From the NCBI GenBank assembly GCA_934408705.1, contig CAKRVL010000039.1:1-21400 (forward strand): a stretch of DNA of 21,400 nt, read 5' to 3'. The notes beneath the pieces were generated by a model. The model did no database searches and had not been told where the DNA came from. It saw only the letters and a program-made list of their open reading frames with translations. The number at the start of each line of letters is the position of its first letter. Position 1 is the first letter of the stretch. The position numbers were made by a program, and so were the translations under genes. Positions 7,403 through 14,142 of the stretch are shown piece after piece. This DNA comes from an uncultured Blautia sp. (GTDB taxonomy: Bacteria; Bacillota; Clostridia; Lachnospirales; Lachnospiraceae).

Positions 7403-7468
7403 TTTTGTCACTCCTGTTATATATTTTCGGATTATTTTTTAGTTTTCGATCATTTTCGTATTTATTGT

Positions 7469-7497
7469 TATTTAAAGTTTCTTGTCGTCCATGTCAA
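7469..7497 (-). promoter_or_regulatory. Possible NUDIX promoter
   Basis: A perfect TTGACA (7497-7492) lies just after the AAA+ stop codon. The -10 is poor: TTAAAT at a 16-base spacing or TAAATA at 17. It may be a weak or regulated promoter, or chance. Confidence 0.35.
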
Positions 7498-7505
7498 ACA
7501 GCCTG

Positions 7506-8990
7506 TTATTTCAACAGTTCCTCAACCTTCTCTCTGGAATACTCAACCCTCTCAACATGACCAACCTCAATCTGATACAGTGCATTTGCCGCAATATGCT
7601 CTGCTGCCTGCTCCAGATCACGGATACCTGATGTGCCTGAATAGCGTTCAATAATTGCATCCAACGCACCATCCGTGATAATGCACTCATCCTTCTCCAT
7701 ATGCATTCTCTTAAGAACCTTTGGAAGAGAAAATCTGGAAAAGATCACTTTCTTCTCCTCTTTTGTATAATCAGGAATATCTATTACCGCAAATCTGGAC
7801 ATCAGCGGTGCACTGATCTGGTCACGGTCATTTGCAGTTGCAATAGGATAAACACCTCCGGTAGGGATCATGCACTCCATATAGTTATCTGTAAATCCAA
7901 GATTATCCAGAAGAGTGAGAAGCACATCTGCAGGGTTTCCATTTCCCTGACCGGAATTTGCCTTATCAAGCTCATTGATAATAAATACCAGGTTAGACGC
8001 TCCGGCCATAGAAAAAGCATCCATAATAATTCCCGGCTTTGCATTTGCGTAAATACGTGGGCTTCCCGTCAACTGCTTAGAATCATTGATAGAGCTCATA
8101 TCCAGAGTGGTCCATGGCAGCTTCAGAATCCTTGCAACAGCATAAGCAATCTGTGATTTGCCTGTACCTGCCGGTCCGATAAGAAGAAGTCCGTAGGCAG
8201 GAAGAGTGTGGGTTCTGTTGATCTGGATAATAGTTTCAATAATACGCTGTTTCACACGCTCCATCCCGTAAAGCTCTTCATCCAGAATTCTTCGTGCCTC
8301 AACTGGATCAATTGCCTCGAAATAATTATTTTTCCACTGAATATTCAGCATAATGGAAAGAGCCCTCTGTGCATGGTGGCGCTCCTCCTGGGAAACCTCA
8401 CTTGATTTTGCAACTGCCAGGTTTCTTCTTGTCCAAAGTCTGATATTATCCGGCAATGTTTTTCCCGCGCAGGTCATGAAATCGGTAATACTCTGAATGC
8501 TGGTAAGCTTCATCTCATCTCCGACTTCCTCCTGATTCTCATCCTCCTCTGCTTCAGCAGGCGCATTGCTCTCAAGAAGCCTCTCGATCATAAACTGAAG
8601 AAAACCATCCTCTGCTGAAAGCTTGGTACCTCCGCCAAAAGCAGTTTCACGGATCCGGTACACAGCGTAACCATCCTCCATGTTTTCACCAGACAGACGT
8701 ACATTGATACGGCTATCCCCAAGCCACTTCAAAAGGCTTGTAAATCTGGAATCAATCTTCAATACATCTGAGGTATATGTTCCGTCCTCTTCTCTAAATT
8801 CAAAAGCAGTACGGTTTACAGGATTTGTAAACACACCGCAGGAATGATGCTTCCACTGTCTCTCTTTATTATCAAGCACCATGATGGGCTGGTCCTTGGA
8901 TGGCTTTGTATTGCTGCTGTGAAACACTGTATAAGTACATTTTGCCTCTGTTTTTGCTGCAGAGGCACCGCTGAAATCAAATACGGGCAT
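7506..8990 (-). CDS. Lon-like AAA+ ATPase without protease domain
   Basis: A 494-residue cytoplasmic protein. Residues 230-470 match the Lon AAA+ module: an LDEELYGMERVKQRI lead-in as in Lon, Walker A GPAGTGKS (272-279), Walker B FIINELDK (336-343), sensor-1 Asn387 in ATAND, arginine finger candidate Arg399 in MSRF, and sensor-2 GIRDLE (Arg457). The protein stops after the AAA+ lid; the Ser-Lys protease domain of Lon is absent. Residues 1-140 and 160-225 match nothing I recognise and are joined by an acidic linker (144-158). The Walker B aspartate is Asn339. A chaperone or remodelling role is a guess. It has its own good promoter, and GAGG eight bases before ATG 8990. The next gene downstream is the NUDIX hydrolase. 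Confidence 0.85.
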   Translation of the reverse strand: MPVFDFSGASAAKTEAKCTYTVFHSSNTKPSKDQPIMVLDNKERQWKHHSCGVFTNPVNRTAFEFREEDGTYTSDVLKIDSRFTSLLKWLGDSRINVRLSGENMEDGYAVYRIRETAFGGGTKLSAEDGFLQFMIERLLESNAPAEAEEDENQEEVGDEMKLTSIQSITDFMTCAGKTLPDNIRLWTRRNLAVAKSSEVSQEERHHAQRALSIMLNIQWKNNYFEAIDPVEARRILDEELYGMERVKQRIIETIIQINRTHTLPAYGLLLIGPAGTGKSQIAYAVARILKLPWTTLDMSSINDSKQLTGSPRIYANAKPGIIMDAFSMAGASNLVFIINELDKANSGQGNGNPADVLLTLLDNLGFTDNYMECMIPTGGVYPIATANDRDQISAPLMSRFAVIDIPDYTKEEKKVIFSRFSLPKVLKRMHMEKDECIITDGALDAIIERYSGTSGIRDLEQAAEHIAANALYQIEVGHVERVEYSREKVEELLK

Positions 8991-9023
8991 AGCTTTTTCC
9001 TCTTTTCTTTATCTCATTACCCT

Positions 9024-9052
9024 ACTATAGCAATAAATTCCTTTAATGTCCA
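9024..9052 (-). promoter_or_regulatory. Promoter of the Lon-like ATPase gene
   Basis: Minus strand: TGGACA (9052-9047), a 17-base spacer, TATAGT (9029-9024), each with one mismatch to consensus. The start near 9017 gives a leader of about 27 bases. Confidence 0.75.
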
Positions 9053-9109
9053 GAATGAGTTAATCTGTTTTCAACGATTTTTTTCGTAATATTTTCGAGT
9101 TTATTACCA

Positions 9110-9197
9110 ATTTTTACTTAAAATCTCTTGCAAAAATCTATAATTTCGTGTATCCTAGTATTTGGATTACTTTTACATTTAATTGATTTTTACTTAA
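9110..9197. repeat. Pair of 12-base direct repeats in AT-rich gap
   Basis: ATTTTTACTTAA occurs at 9110-9121 and again at 9186-9197, 76 bases apart. The second copy runs into the palindrome TAACAATTGTTA (9195-9206). The 345-base gap at 8991-9335 has no coding capacity that I can support. These could be protein-binding sites, but in such AT-rich DNA chance is not excluded. Confidence 0.35.
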
Positions 9198-9210
9198 CAA
9201 TTGTTATACA
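9183..9210 (+). promoter_or_regulatory. Plus-strand promoter of candidate small RNA, with palindrome
   Basis: TTGATT (9183-9188), a 16-base spacer, TATACA (9205-9210) with TGT directly before it, giving an extended -10. A perfect 12-base palindrome, TAACAATTGTTA (9195-9206), spans the spacer and the edge of the -10, where a repressor could bind. The predicted start, 9216-9218, coincides with the first base of the stem described next. Confidence 0.45.
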
Positions 9211-9216
9211 TATATG

Positions 9217-9318
9217 ATTTTTAGTGCGCAGATACCATAGTCCCTCCCAAAGCTTCTACTGGAATACTGCACTCTAAAAATAAACTACTCCCGTTCTCAG
9301 CTGAGTCCGGGAGTTTTT
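9217..9318 (+). ncRNA. Candidate small structured RNA with C-rich loop
   Basis: No open reading frame explains this stretch. The arms ATTTTTAGTGCGCAG (9217-9231) and CTGCACTCTAAAAAT (9267-9281) pair over 15 positions with two mismatches. Inside, CCATAG (9235-9240) pairs with CTACTGG (9256-9262) with one bulged base. The apical loop is TCCCTCCCAAAGCTT (9241-9255). Five bases after the stem comes a GC-rich terminator hairpin with a T run. Promoter, long stem, C-rich loop and terminator together suggest an RNA of about 100 bases. UCCC-type loops are known in Gram-positive small RNAs that pair with Shine-Dalgarno regions. The rival view is a bidirectional 3' region of the YkgJ gene. Confidence 0.4.
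9287..9318. terminator. Bidirectional intrinsic terminator
   Basis: ACTCCCG (9287-9293) and CGGGAGT (9308-9314) pair perfectly, with an inner CTC/GAG step around AGCT. On the plus strand TTTTT follows (9314-9318). On the minus strand, reading out of the YkgJ gene, AGTTTATTTTT follows. Confidence 0.85.
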
Positions 9319-9335
9319 GTCTTATCAGATACTTC

Positions 9336-10007
9336 TTATGCCAGACTAAGAAGCTTCTTTCCCTCTGCAAGCCTCTCTTCAAACTGCTCATAAAAATCTC
9401 TGTTCTCCTCATATGGTTTCATATAAAAGCGATTCACCACATAAAGATTCAGATTCCTGATCAGCTGGGCATCTGTGGCGTTATAAAGAACCTCTTGCAC
9501 ATCCAGCAAAAAATAGTGCCAGTCTGCCACGAATTTCTCATACTGCGGAAGATCAGGAGTATCAATCCATTTCTTTACTTTAATCTTGCTGCGGCTTGTC
9601 TTTTTGCACTCATGGATCTGAAGAAAATATTTGAAGCCGCCATTTTCATAGAAACGGCCTAATGGGAACAATCTGCAGAATCCCGGACGAAAAGCATGAA
9701 TACTGCACCGCCCTTCTGCATTCAAGAAAACGCAGCTCTCATTTTTCCCATTCATGCAAAGATGGGGCAAAATATTGCCATCCATAGCATCAAACTGGAT
9801 CAGTCCCTGGCTTATTAGCTCCTGAGGGGCTTTCCTCAGGTTTACACTTAAACGGTACACATCCAGAGGATCCAGTACAACTGAGTCTCCCATTCCCTCA
9901 CAGCAGTCATGGCAGCCTGTACAATCCTGACAGTCTGCCTTTACCATATCATTTAATTCATAAAGTCTTCCGTCGGAAATCTCTTCCAAAGATACTTCTC
10001 GGCGCAT
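9336..10007 (-). CDS. YkgJ-type cysteine-cluster (zinc/iron-chelating) protein
   Basis: A 223-residue cytoplasmic protein with the YkgJ (CxxCxxCC) pattern: Cys26, 29, 32, 35 and 36, then Cys84, 92, 101 and 111. The stretch FRPGFCRLFPLG is typical of the family (PF03692). The cysteines are thought to bind zinc or an iron-sulfur cluster; no reaction is known. The C-terminal half, about residues 130-223, is aromatic- and charge-rich and not recognised. ATG 10007 has GAGG nine bases upstream. It starts 76 bases after the topoisomerase III stop and has no promoter that I can see, so it is probably co-transcribed with it. It ends at the terminator at 9287-9318. Confidence 0.87.
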   Translation of the reverse strand: MRREVSLEEISDGRLYELNDMVKADCQDCTGCHDCCEGMGDSVVLDPLDVYRLSVNLRKAPQELISQGLIQFDAMDGNILPHLCMNGKNESCVFLNAEGRCSIHAFRPGFCRLFPLGRFYENGGFKYFLQIHECKKTSRSKIKVKKWIDTPDLPQYEKFVADWHYFLLDVQEVLYNATDAQLIRNLNLYVVNRFYMKPYEENRDFYEQFEERLAEGKKLLSLA

Positions 10008-10056
10008 ATATCAATTCCTCTTTCTTATATAATTTAACTGAATCAAGCAAGTAGCG

Positions 10057-10079
10057 AAGCGGACTTAGAATATCCGCTT
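10057..10079. other. Intergenic hairpin containing GCGAAGC
   Basis: AAGCGGA (10057-10063) pairs with TCCGCTT (10073-10079) around a nine-base loop. The 5' arm overlaps GCGAAGC (10054-10060). No T run follows on either strand, so it is not a clean terminator. It lies between topB and the YkgJ gene. Confidence 0.45.
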
Positions 10080-10083
10080 GACT

Positions 10084-12279
10084 TTACAGCTTTATACCTG
10101 ACAGTGCCTGGGCAAAAGCATTGTTCACCGGTTCATTTGCTTCCTTCTGTTGTTTACGCAGATAGTTCTGCACATCCCGTTTTCCTACTCCTGCTCCCTC
10201 CTTCTGACGTCTTGCCTGAAATGCAGAAAGCTTCTCCTTATAGCCACACTGACAGATAAAGGTTTCTTCCTTTCCCTTCACGTACATTTCCATACGCTTA
10301 TGACACTTGGGACAACGGGCATTCGTAGTACGTGAAACGGTCTCCCGATAACCGCATTCTCTATCCTGACATACCAGCATTTTACTGTTTTTTCCATTGA
10401 CAGACAGAAGCTTTTTGCCGCAACGGGGACATACCTTGTTAGTAAGATTGTCATGACGGAAGGTACCCTCACCGGCCTTGATCTCATCAACTATCTCGCA
10501 GGTATAATCACGGATCTCATGGAGAAAATCCCCCTGACGGATCCGGCCCTTTGCAATCTGTGAAAGCTTCATCTCCCAGTCAGCTGTCAGCTCCGGCTTC
10601 TTCAAATCCTCAGGTACCAGCTCCAGAAGCTGTCTTGCCTTGGAGGTAATGTGGATCTCATTGCCCTTTTTCTCCATCATGAAGGAGTTGAAAAGCTTCT
10701 CAATAATATCCGCTCTTGTGGCTACTGTTCCAAGCCCTCCTGTCTCTCCAATGGTCTTTACCGCTTCTTTGTCTCTTGTCTCCATAAATTTCACAGGATT
10801 CTCCATAGCAGCAAGAAGCGTGGCCTCAGTAAATCTTGCCGGTGGCTTGGTTTTCCCTGTGTTCAGATTGGTTTTCAGAACTTTTAACCGGGCTCCGGTC
10901 TTAATCAATGGAAGCTTCTGATCCTTCAATTCTTTCTGCTCATCAGACTCTTCCTCATAATCATCTGTGCTGCCCTCATAAACTTCTTTCCAACCCGGAC
11001 TTTTTATTACTCTTCCACTGGCAGCAAAGGTTTCTCCTGCAGCTTTTGCCTCCATATTAACCTGCTCATATAAAAATGCAGGATACAGAACGGCCAGAAA
11101 ACGGCGTACAACCAGATCGTAAATCTTCCGTTCCTCGTTTGTCATATGCTCCAGCTGGACAAACTGCTCAGTAGGAATGATCGCGTGATGGTCACTGACT
11201 CTTTTATCATCTACAAAGCTTCCATTTACCTGCACAGGCTTATTCATAAGGGCTCCTGCAAGCTTCCTGTATGGCCCGATTCCACAGGCCTTCAGTCTTT
11301 CTTTAATTGTGGGCACAATGTCTTTTCCAATATAGCGTGAATCTGTTCTCGGATAGGTAAGCACCTTATGATTCTCGTAAAGGCGCTGCATAATATTCAG
11401 AGTCTCCTTTGCGGAAAAACCATATTTCTGGTTAGCCTCCCGCTGCAGTGTGGTGAGATCATAAAGCCCCGGTGCCATAGTCTTTTTTACTTTTTTCTCT
11501 ACCTTAGTGACCTCAAGGGATGCATTCTCAAGTTTACTCTTGATCTGCTCTGCCCTTTCCTTGGAAAAAGTGCAAAAGCTCTTCGTCTTCTCATCCCGCC
11601 AGGTCCATTTCACATCCTCAGTTTCCAGCGAAATGCCATAATATTCCTTAGGCACGAATTTACGGATTTCCTGTTCTCTTTTTGCGATCATTGCAAGGGT
11701 AGGCGTCTGCACACGGCCGCAGGAAAGCTGGGCATTGTATTTGCAGGTCAGGGCTCTTGTTCCATTCATTCCCACAAGCCAGTCTGCTTCTGCTCTTGCC
11801 ACAGCAGCCCTGTAAAGATTATCATAATCATGTCCGTTCTTTAGATTCGCAAAGCCTTCTTTAATTGCCTTGTCCGTAACAGAGGATATCCACAATCTCT
11901 TAATCGGCTTATGGCAGCCTGCTTTTTCCAGTATCCAGCGAGCCACAAGCTCACCCTCACGGCCTGCATCTGTGGCAATGATGATTTCCTGAATATCTTT
12001 TCTAAAAAGCTGTGTCTTCACTACGGAAAACTGCTTCCCAGTCTGCCTGATCACTACAAGCTTCATATCCTTCGGCAGCATAGGCAATGTTGCCATTTCC
12101 CATTTCTCGTACCTTTTGTCATATTCTTCCGGGTCTGCCAGTGTCACAAGATGACCAAGAGCCCAGGTAACTACATAATTTTTCCCCTCAAGAACACCAC
12201 CATTCTTCTGGTTTGCACCAAGAACACGGGCAATATCTCTGGCCACAGACGGCTTTTCTGCGATTACAAGTGATTTCAT
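10084..12279 (-). CDS. topB: DNA topoisomerase III (type IA)
   Basis: A 731-residue type IA topoisomerase that relaxes negative supercoils and decatenates DNA through a 5'-phosphotyrosine. The Toprim domain starts at the N-terminus, with Glu8 in AEKPS and DAGREGE (104-110). SCGRVQTPTLAMI follows at 186-198, and the active-site Tyr309 lies in TYPRTDSR. Two C-terminal zinc-ribbon-like Cys sets are present (617/620/637/642 and 656/659/676/678), then a charged tail. Length is normal for Firmicute TopB. Related topoisomerases are carried on conjugative elements, but no relaxase, coupling protein or integrase lies nearby, so I take it as chromosomal. ATG 12279 has AGGAG seven bases upstream. Confidence 0.95.
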   Translation of the reverse strand: MKSLVIAEKPSVARDIARVLGANQKNGGVLEGKNYVVTWALGHLVTLADPEEYDKRYEKWEMATLPMLPKDMKLVVIRQTGKQFSVVKTQLFRKDIQEIIIATDAGREGELVARWILEKAGCHKPIKRLWISSVTDKAIKEGFANLKNGHDYDNLYRAAVARAEADWLVGMNGTRALTCKYNAQLSCGRVQTPTLAMIAKREQEIRKFVPKEYYGISLETEDVKWTWRDEKTKSFCTFSKERAEQIKSKLENASLEVTKVEKKVKKTMAPGLYDLTTLQREANQKYGFSAKETLNIMQRLYENHKVLTYPRTDSRYIGKDIVPTIKERLKACGIGPYRKLAGALMNKPVQVNGSFVDDKRVSDHHAIIPTEQFVQLEHMTNEERKIYDLVVRRFLAVLYPAFLYEQVNMEAKAAGETFAASGRVIKSPGWKEVYEGSTDDYEEESDEQKELKDQKLPLIKTGARLKVLKTNLNTGKTKPPARFTEATLLAAMENPVKFMETRDKEAVKTIGETGGLGTVATRADIIEKLFNSFMMEKKGNEIHITSKARQLLELVPEDLKKPELTADWEMKLSQIAKGRIRQGDFLHEIRDYTCEIVDEIKAGEGTFRHDNLTNKVCPRCGKKLLSVNGKNSKMLVCQDRECGYRETVSRTTNARCPKCHKRMEMYVKGKEETFICQCGYKEKLSAFQARRQKEGAGVGKRDVQNYLRKQQKEANEPVNNAFAQALSGIKL

Positions 12280-12307
12280 ATATCTGCTCCTAAATATTTA
12301 CTATGAA

Positions 12308-12322
12308 AGTTGCGAAGCAACT
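12308..12322. other. Perfect stem with GAA triloop in the topB leader
   Basis: AGTTGC and GCAACT pair perfectly around GAA, giving a core GCGAAGC (12312-12318), a sequence known to form an unusually stable DNA mini-hairpin. It lies between the topB promoter and its ribosome site. Related GCGAAGC copies lie at 10054 and 17721. Confidence 0.5.
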
Positions 12323-12338
12323 GACCTTGAATAGGTAC

Positions 12339-12347
12339 AGTATAACA
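12339..12347 (-). promoter_or_regulatory. topB promoter, extended -10
   Basis: The minus strand shows TGT directly before TATACT (12344-12339). No good -35 is present at the usual distance. The start near 12332 gives a leader of about 50 bases that contains the GAA-loop hairpin. Confidence 0.55.
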
Positions 12348-12386
12348 CACTTCAGATATTTTTAAGAATATTTTTATAAAATTAAT

Positions 12387-12415
12387 TTGTAATACCGGCC
12401 AACCGATGTTATTAT
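12387..12415 (+). promoter_or_regulatory. Promoter of the lipid kinase/PAP2 operon
   Basis: TTGTAA (12387-12392), a 17-base spacer, TATTAT (12410-12415). Transcription should begin near 12422. This rules out the upstream in-frame ATG at 12414 as the kinase start. Confidence 0.65.
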
Positions 12416-12443
12416 GAAACAAGCAAGATACTTAGGAGAAATT

Positions 12444-13376
12444 ATGTATTATTTTATTGTAAATCCAAACTCCCGCTCTGGCAGGGGACGTTTAATCTGG
12501 AACGATATCCATCAGCAGCTTAAGCTTCGTGGAATAGATTTTCAGTACTGCCTCACAAGATATTCCGGACACGCTACAGAGATTGCTTCTAAAGCCAGTG
12601 CCCTAGGAACTGCTTCAAATCCTGTATACATGATTGCCCTTGGAGGTGACGGCACTATCCATGAGGTTCTTACAGGTATCACTGATTTTGACAGGGTAGT
12701 TTTCGGATATATTCCTACCGGCTCTGGGAATGATTTTTGCAGAAGCATGGGACTTCCCTTTGATCCCATGGAATCTCTTGAATATATTTTAAAAGCAGAA
12801 CGCATCAGCCATATGGACATCCCTTATCTTCTCCGTGGGAATAAGAAATCACGCTTTGGAATCAGTACGGGAATGGGATTCGATGCAGGTGTCTGTCAGG
12901 AGGTTCTGTCTACCCCATTTAAGAAGATTTTCAATCGCCTTGGCCTGGGGAAACTGATTTATCTTTTCATAGCCCTGAAGCAGATTATTTTTATATCCCC
13001 CGGAAAGATAACCGTGACTTTTGACGGTGAGAATACTTTTTCCTATGATCACGTATATTTTACAGCGGTCATGAATCAGAAATATGAAGGCGGTGGTTTT
13101 AAATTCTGTCCTGATGCACAGTCAGATGACCAGATATTGGATGTGATCCTTGTGGAAGGAATCAGGAAGCTGAAACTTCTTTTCTGCCTGCCCACTGCCT
13201 TTTTCGGAAAACATACTAGGATTAAAGGCATCCATCTTTTCACCGGCAGAGATATCCTGATACATAGTGCATCCCCCCTCCCGATTCATATTGATGGAGA
13301 ATCCGGTGGAATTCAGGAAGATTTAGCAGTTTCTATTGAAAAAAACTCTTTAAAAATCATTTTACCTGTGGTATAA
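12444..13376 (+). CDS. Diacylglycerol-kinase-family lipid kinase (DagK/YegS type)
   Basis: A 310-residue soluble or membrane-associated kinase of the DAGK catalytic family. It shows YYFIVNPNSRSGRG at the start, the nucleotide loop GGDGT (67-71) and PTGSGNDF (91-98). The C-terminal half ends with a HIDGE-type motif before the final beta segment. It would phosphorylate diacylglycerol or a related lipid with ATP; DgkB, YegS and sphingosine-kinase-like members share these motifs. ATG 12444 has AGGAG five bases upstream. A PAP2-family gene follows after about 30 bases in the same operon, which supports a lipid role. Confidence 0.9.
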   Translation: MYYFIVNPNSRSGRGRLIWNDIHQQLKLRGIDFQYCLTRYSGHATEIASKASALGTASNPVYMIALGGDGTIHEVLTGITDFDRVVFGYIPTGSGNDFCRSMGLPFDPMESLEYILKAERISHMDIPYLLRGNKKSRFGISTGMGFDAGVCQEVLSTPFKKIFNRLGLGKLIYLFIALKQIIFISPGKITVTFDGENTFSYDHVYFTAVMNQKYEGGGFKFCPDAQSDDQILDVILVEGIRKLKLLFCLPTAFFGKHTRIKGIHLFTGRDILIHSASPLPIHIDGESGGIQEDLAVSIEKNSLKIILPVV

Positions 13377-13406
13377 TCTCTCACGATTTGAAAAGGAGTG
13401 AAAAAC

Positions 13407-14096
13407 TTGGTGCAATTTATAAAAAAATATAAGCATGGTCTGATCATACTTGCATATGCCATTGTTTACCTGATATTTTTCGAATATCTGGAGCGCAGAC
13501 CGATACGTGGATTCCATGTGATCGACACTGTTTTTGATGATTACATTCCATTTTGCGAGTATTTTATTGTCCCGTATCTGCTATGGTTTCCATATCAGGT
13601 TGTCACAGTTTTGTACTTTATCTTCAGGAATAAGAATAAAAAAGAATATTATCAGCTAATCCTTAATATGATGATGGGTATGACAGTTTTTCTGATCGTA
13701 TCTTATGTGTACCCCAATGTACTTCATTTAAGGCCCACAGAATTTCCAAGAGAAAACATGTTTACAGATATGGTCAGATGGCTGTACCGGACCGATACGC
13801 CAACCAATGTATTGCCTAGTATTCATGTTTTTAACTCTCTGGCAGTTCATATGTCACTTACTAATTGTGAGTCCTTAAGGGGACGCAAGAAGGTAAAATA
13901 TGCCTCACTTGTTCTTACATTACTTATCATCATGTCTACCATGTTTTTAAAGCAGCACTCAGTGATCGATGTCTGCTGTGGAGCTACTCTGGCGTTATTT
14001 GGATATCTGTTTTTCTATCCGCAGAAGGCAGGAGAAGGATCCCGTGAAATGATCATAGAAAGATCAGGACGAAATAATCGCAGAAAACATTATTAA
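13407..14096 (+). CDS. PAP2-family membrane protein (lipid phosphatase or transferase)
   Basis: About 229 residues with five or six hydrophobic segments. Two PAP2 active-site motifs are clear: VLPSIHVFNS (His143, numbering from the upstream GTG) and SxxxxxxHxxxD ending in KQHSVID (His187, Asp191). The first motif is only partial: HLRP is present, but the usual lysine seven residues before Arg112 is Tyr105. This resembles the AUR1/inositol-phosphotransferase-like branch more than classical phosphatases. The start is uncertain: GTG 13398 overlaps the ribosome site, while TTG 13407 (eight bases from AAGGAG) or GTG 13410 fit better. It is co-transcribed with the lipid kinase. The C-terminal tail is Arg-rich. 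Confidence 0.85.
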   Translation: MVQFIKKYKHGLIILAYAIVYLIFFEYLERRPIRGFHVIDTVFDDYIPFCEYFIVPYLLWFPYQVVTVLYFIFRNKNKKEYYQLILNMMMGMTVFLIVSYVYPNVLHLRPTEFPRENMFTDMVRWLYRTDTPTNVLPSIHVFNSLAVHMSLTNCESLRGRKKVKYASLVLTLLIIMSTMFLKQHSVIDVCCGATLALFGYLFFYPQKAGEGSREMIIERSGRNNRRKHY

Positions 14097-14102
14097 AAAA
14101 AG

Positions 14103-14135
14103 CGCGTTCTTCCGTGAATGGGAGAACGCGTTTTT
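14103..14135. terminator. Bidirectional intrinsic terminator between converging operons
   Basis: An 11-bp stem, CGCGTTCTTCC (14103-14113) with GGGAGAACGCG (14120-14130), has a six-base loop and one G-U pair. TTTTT follows on the plus strand, and CTTTTTTT on the minus strand after the glycosyltransferase gene. Confidence 0.92.
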
Positions 14136-14142
14136 ATTTATT

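Noticed and set aside
10084..12279. topB as a sign of a conjugative element
   Set aside because: Neighbours are chromosomal housekeeping genes; no relaxase, integrase, coupling protein or att repeats are visible.
13349..13377. Internal promoter TTTAAA-17-TATAAT before the PAP2 gene
   Set aside because: The TATAAT overlaps the kinase stop codon, the -35 is weak, and the kinase promoter already explains expression; kept only as a possibility.
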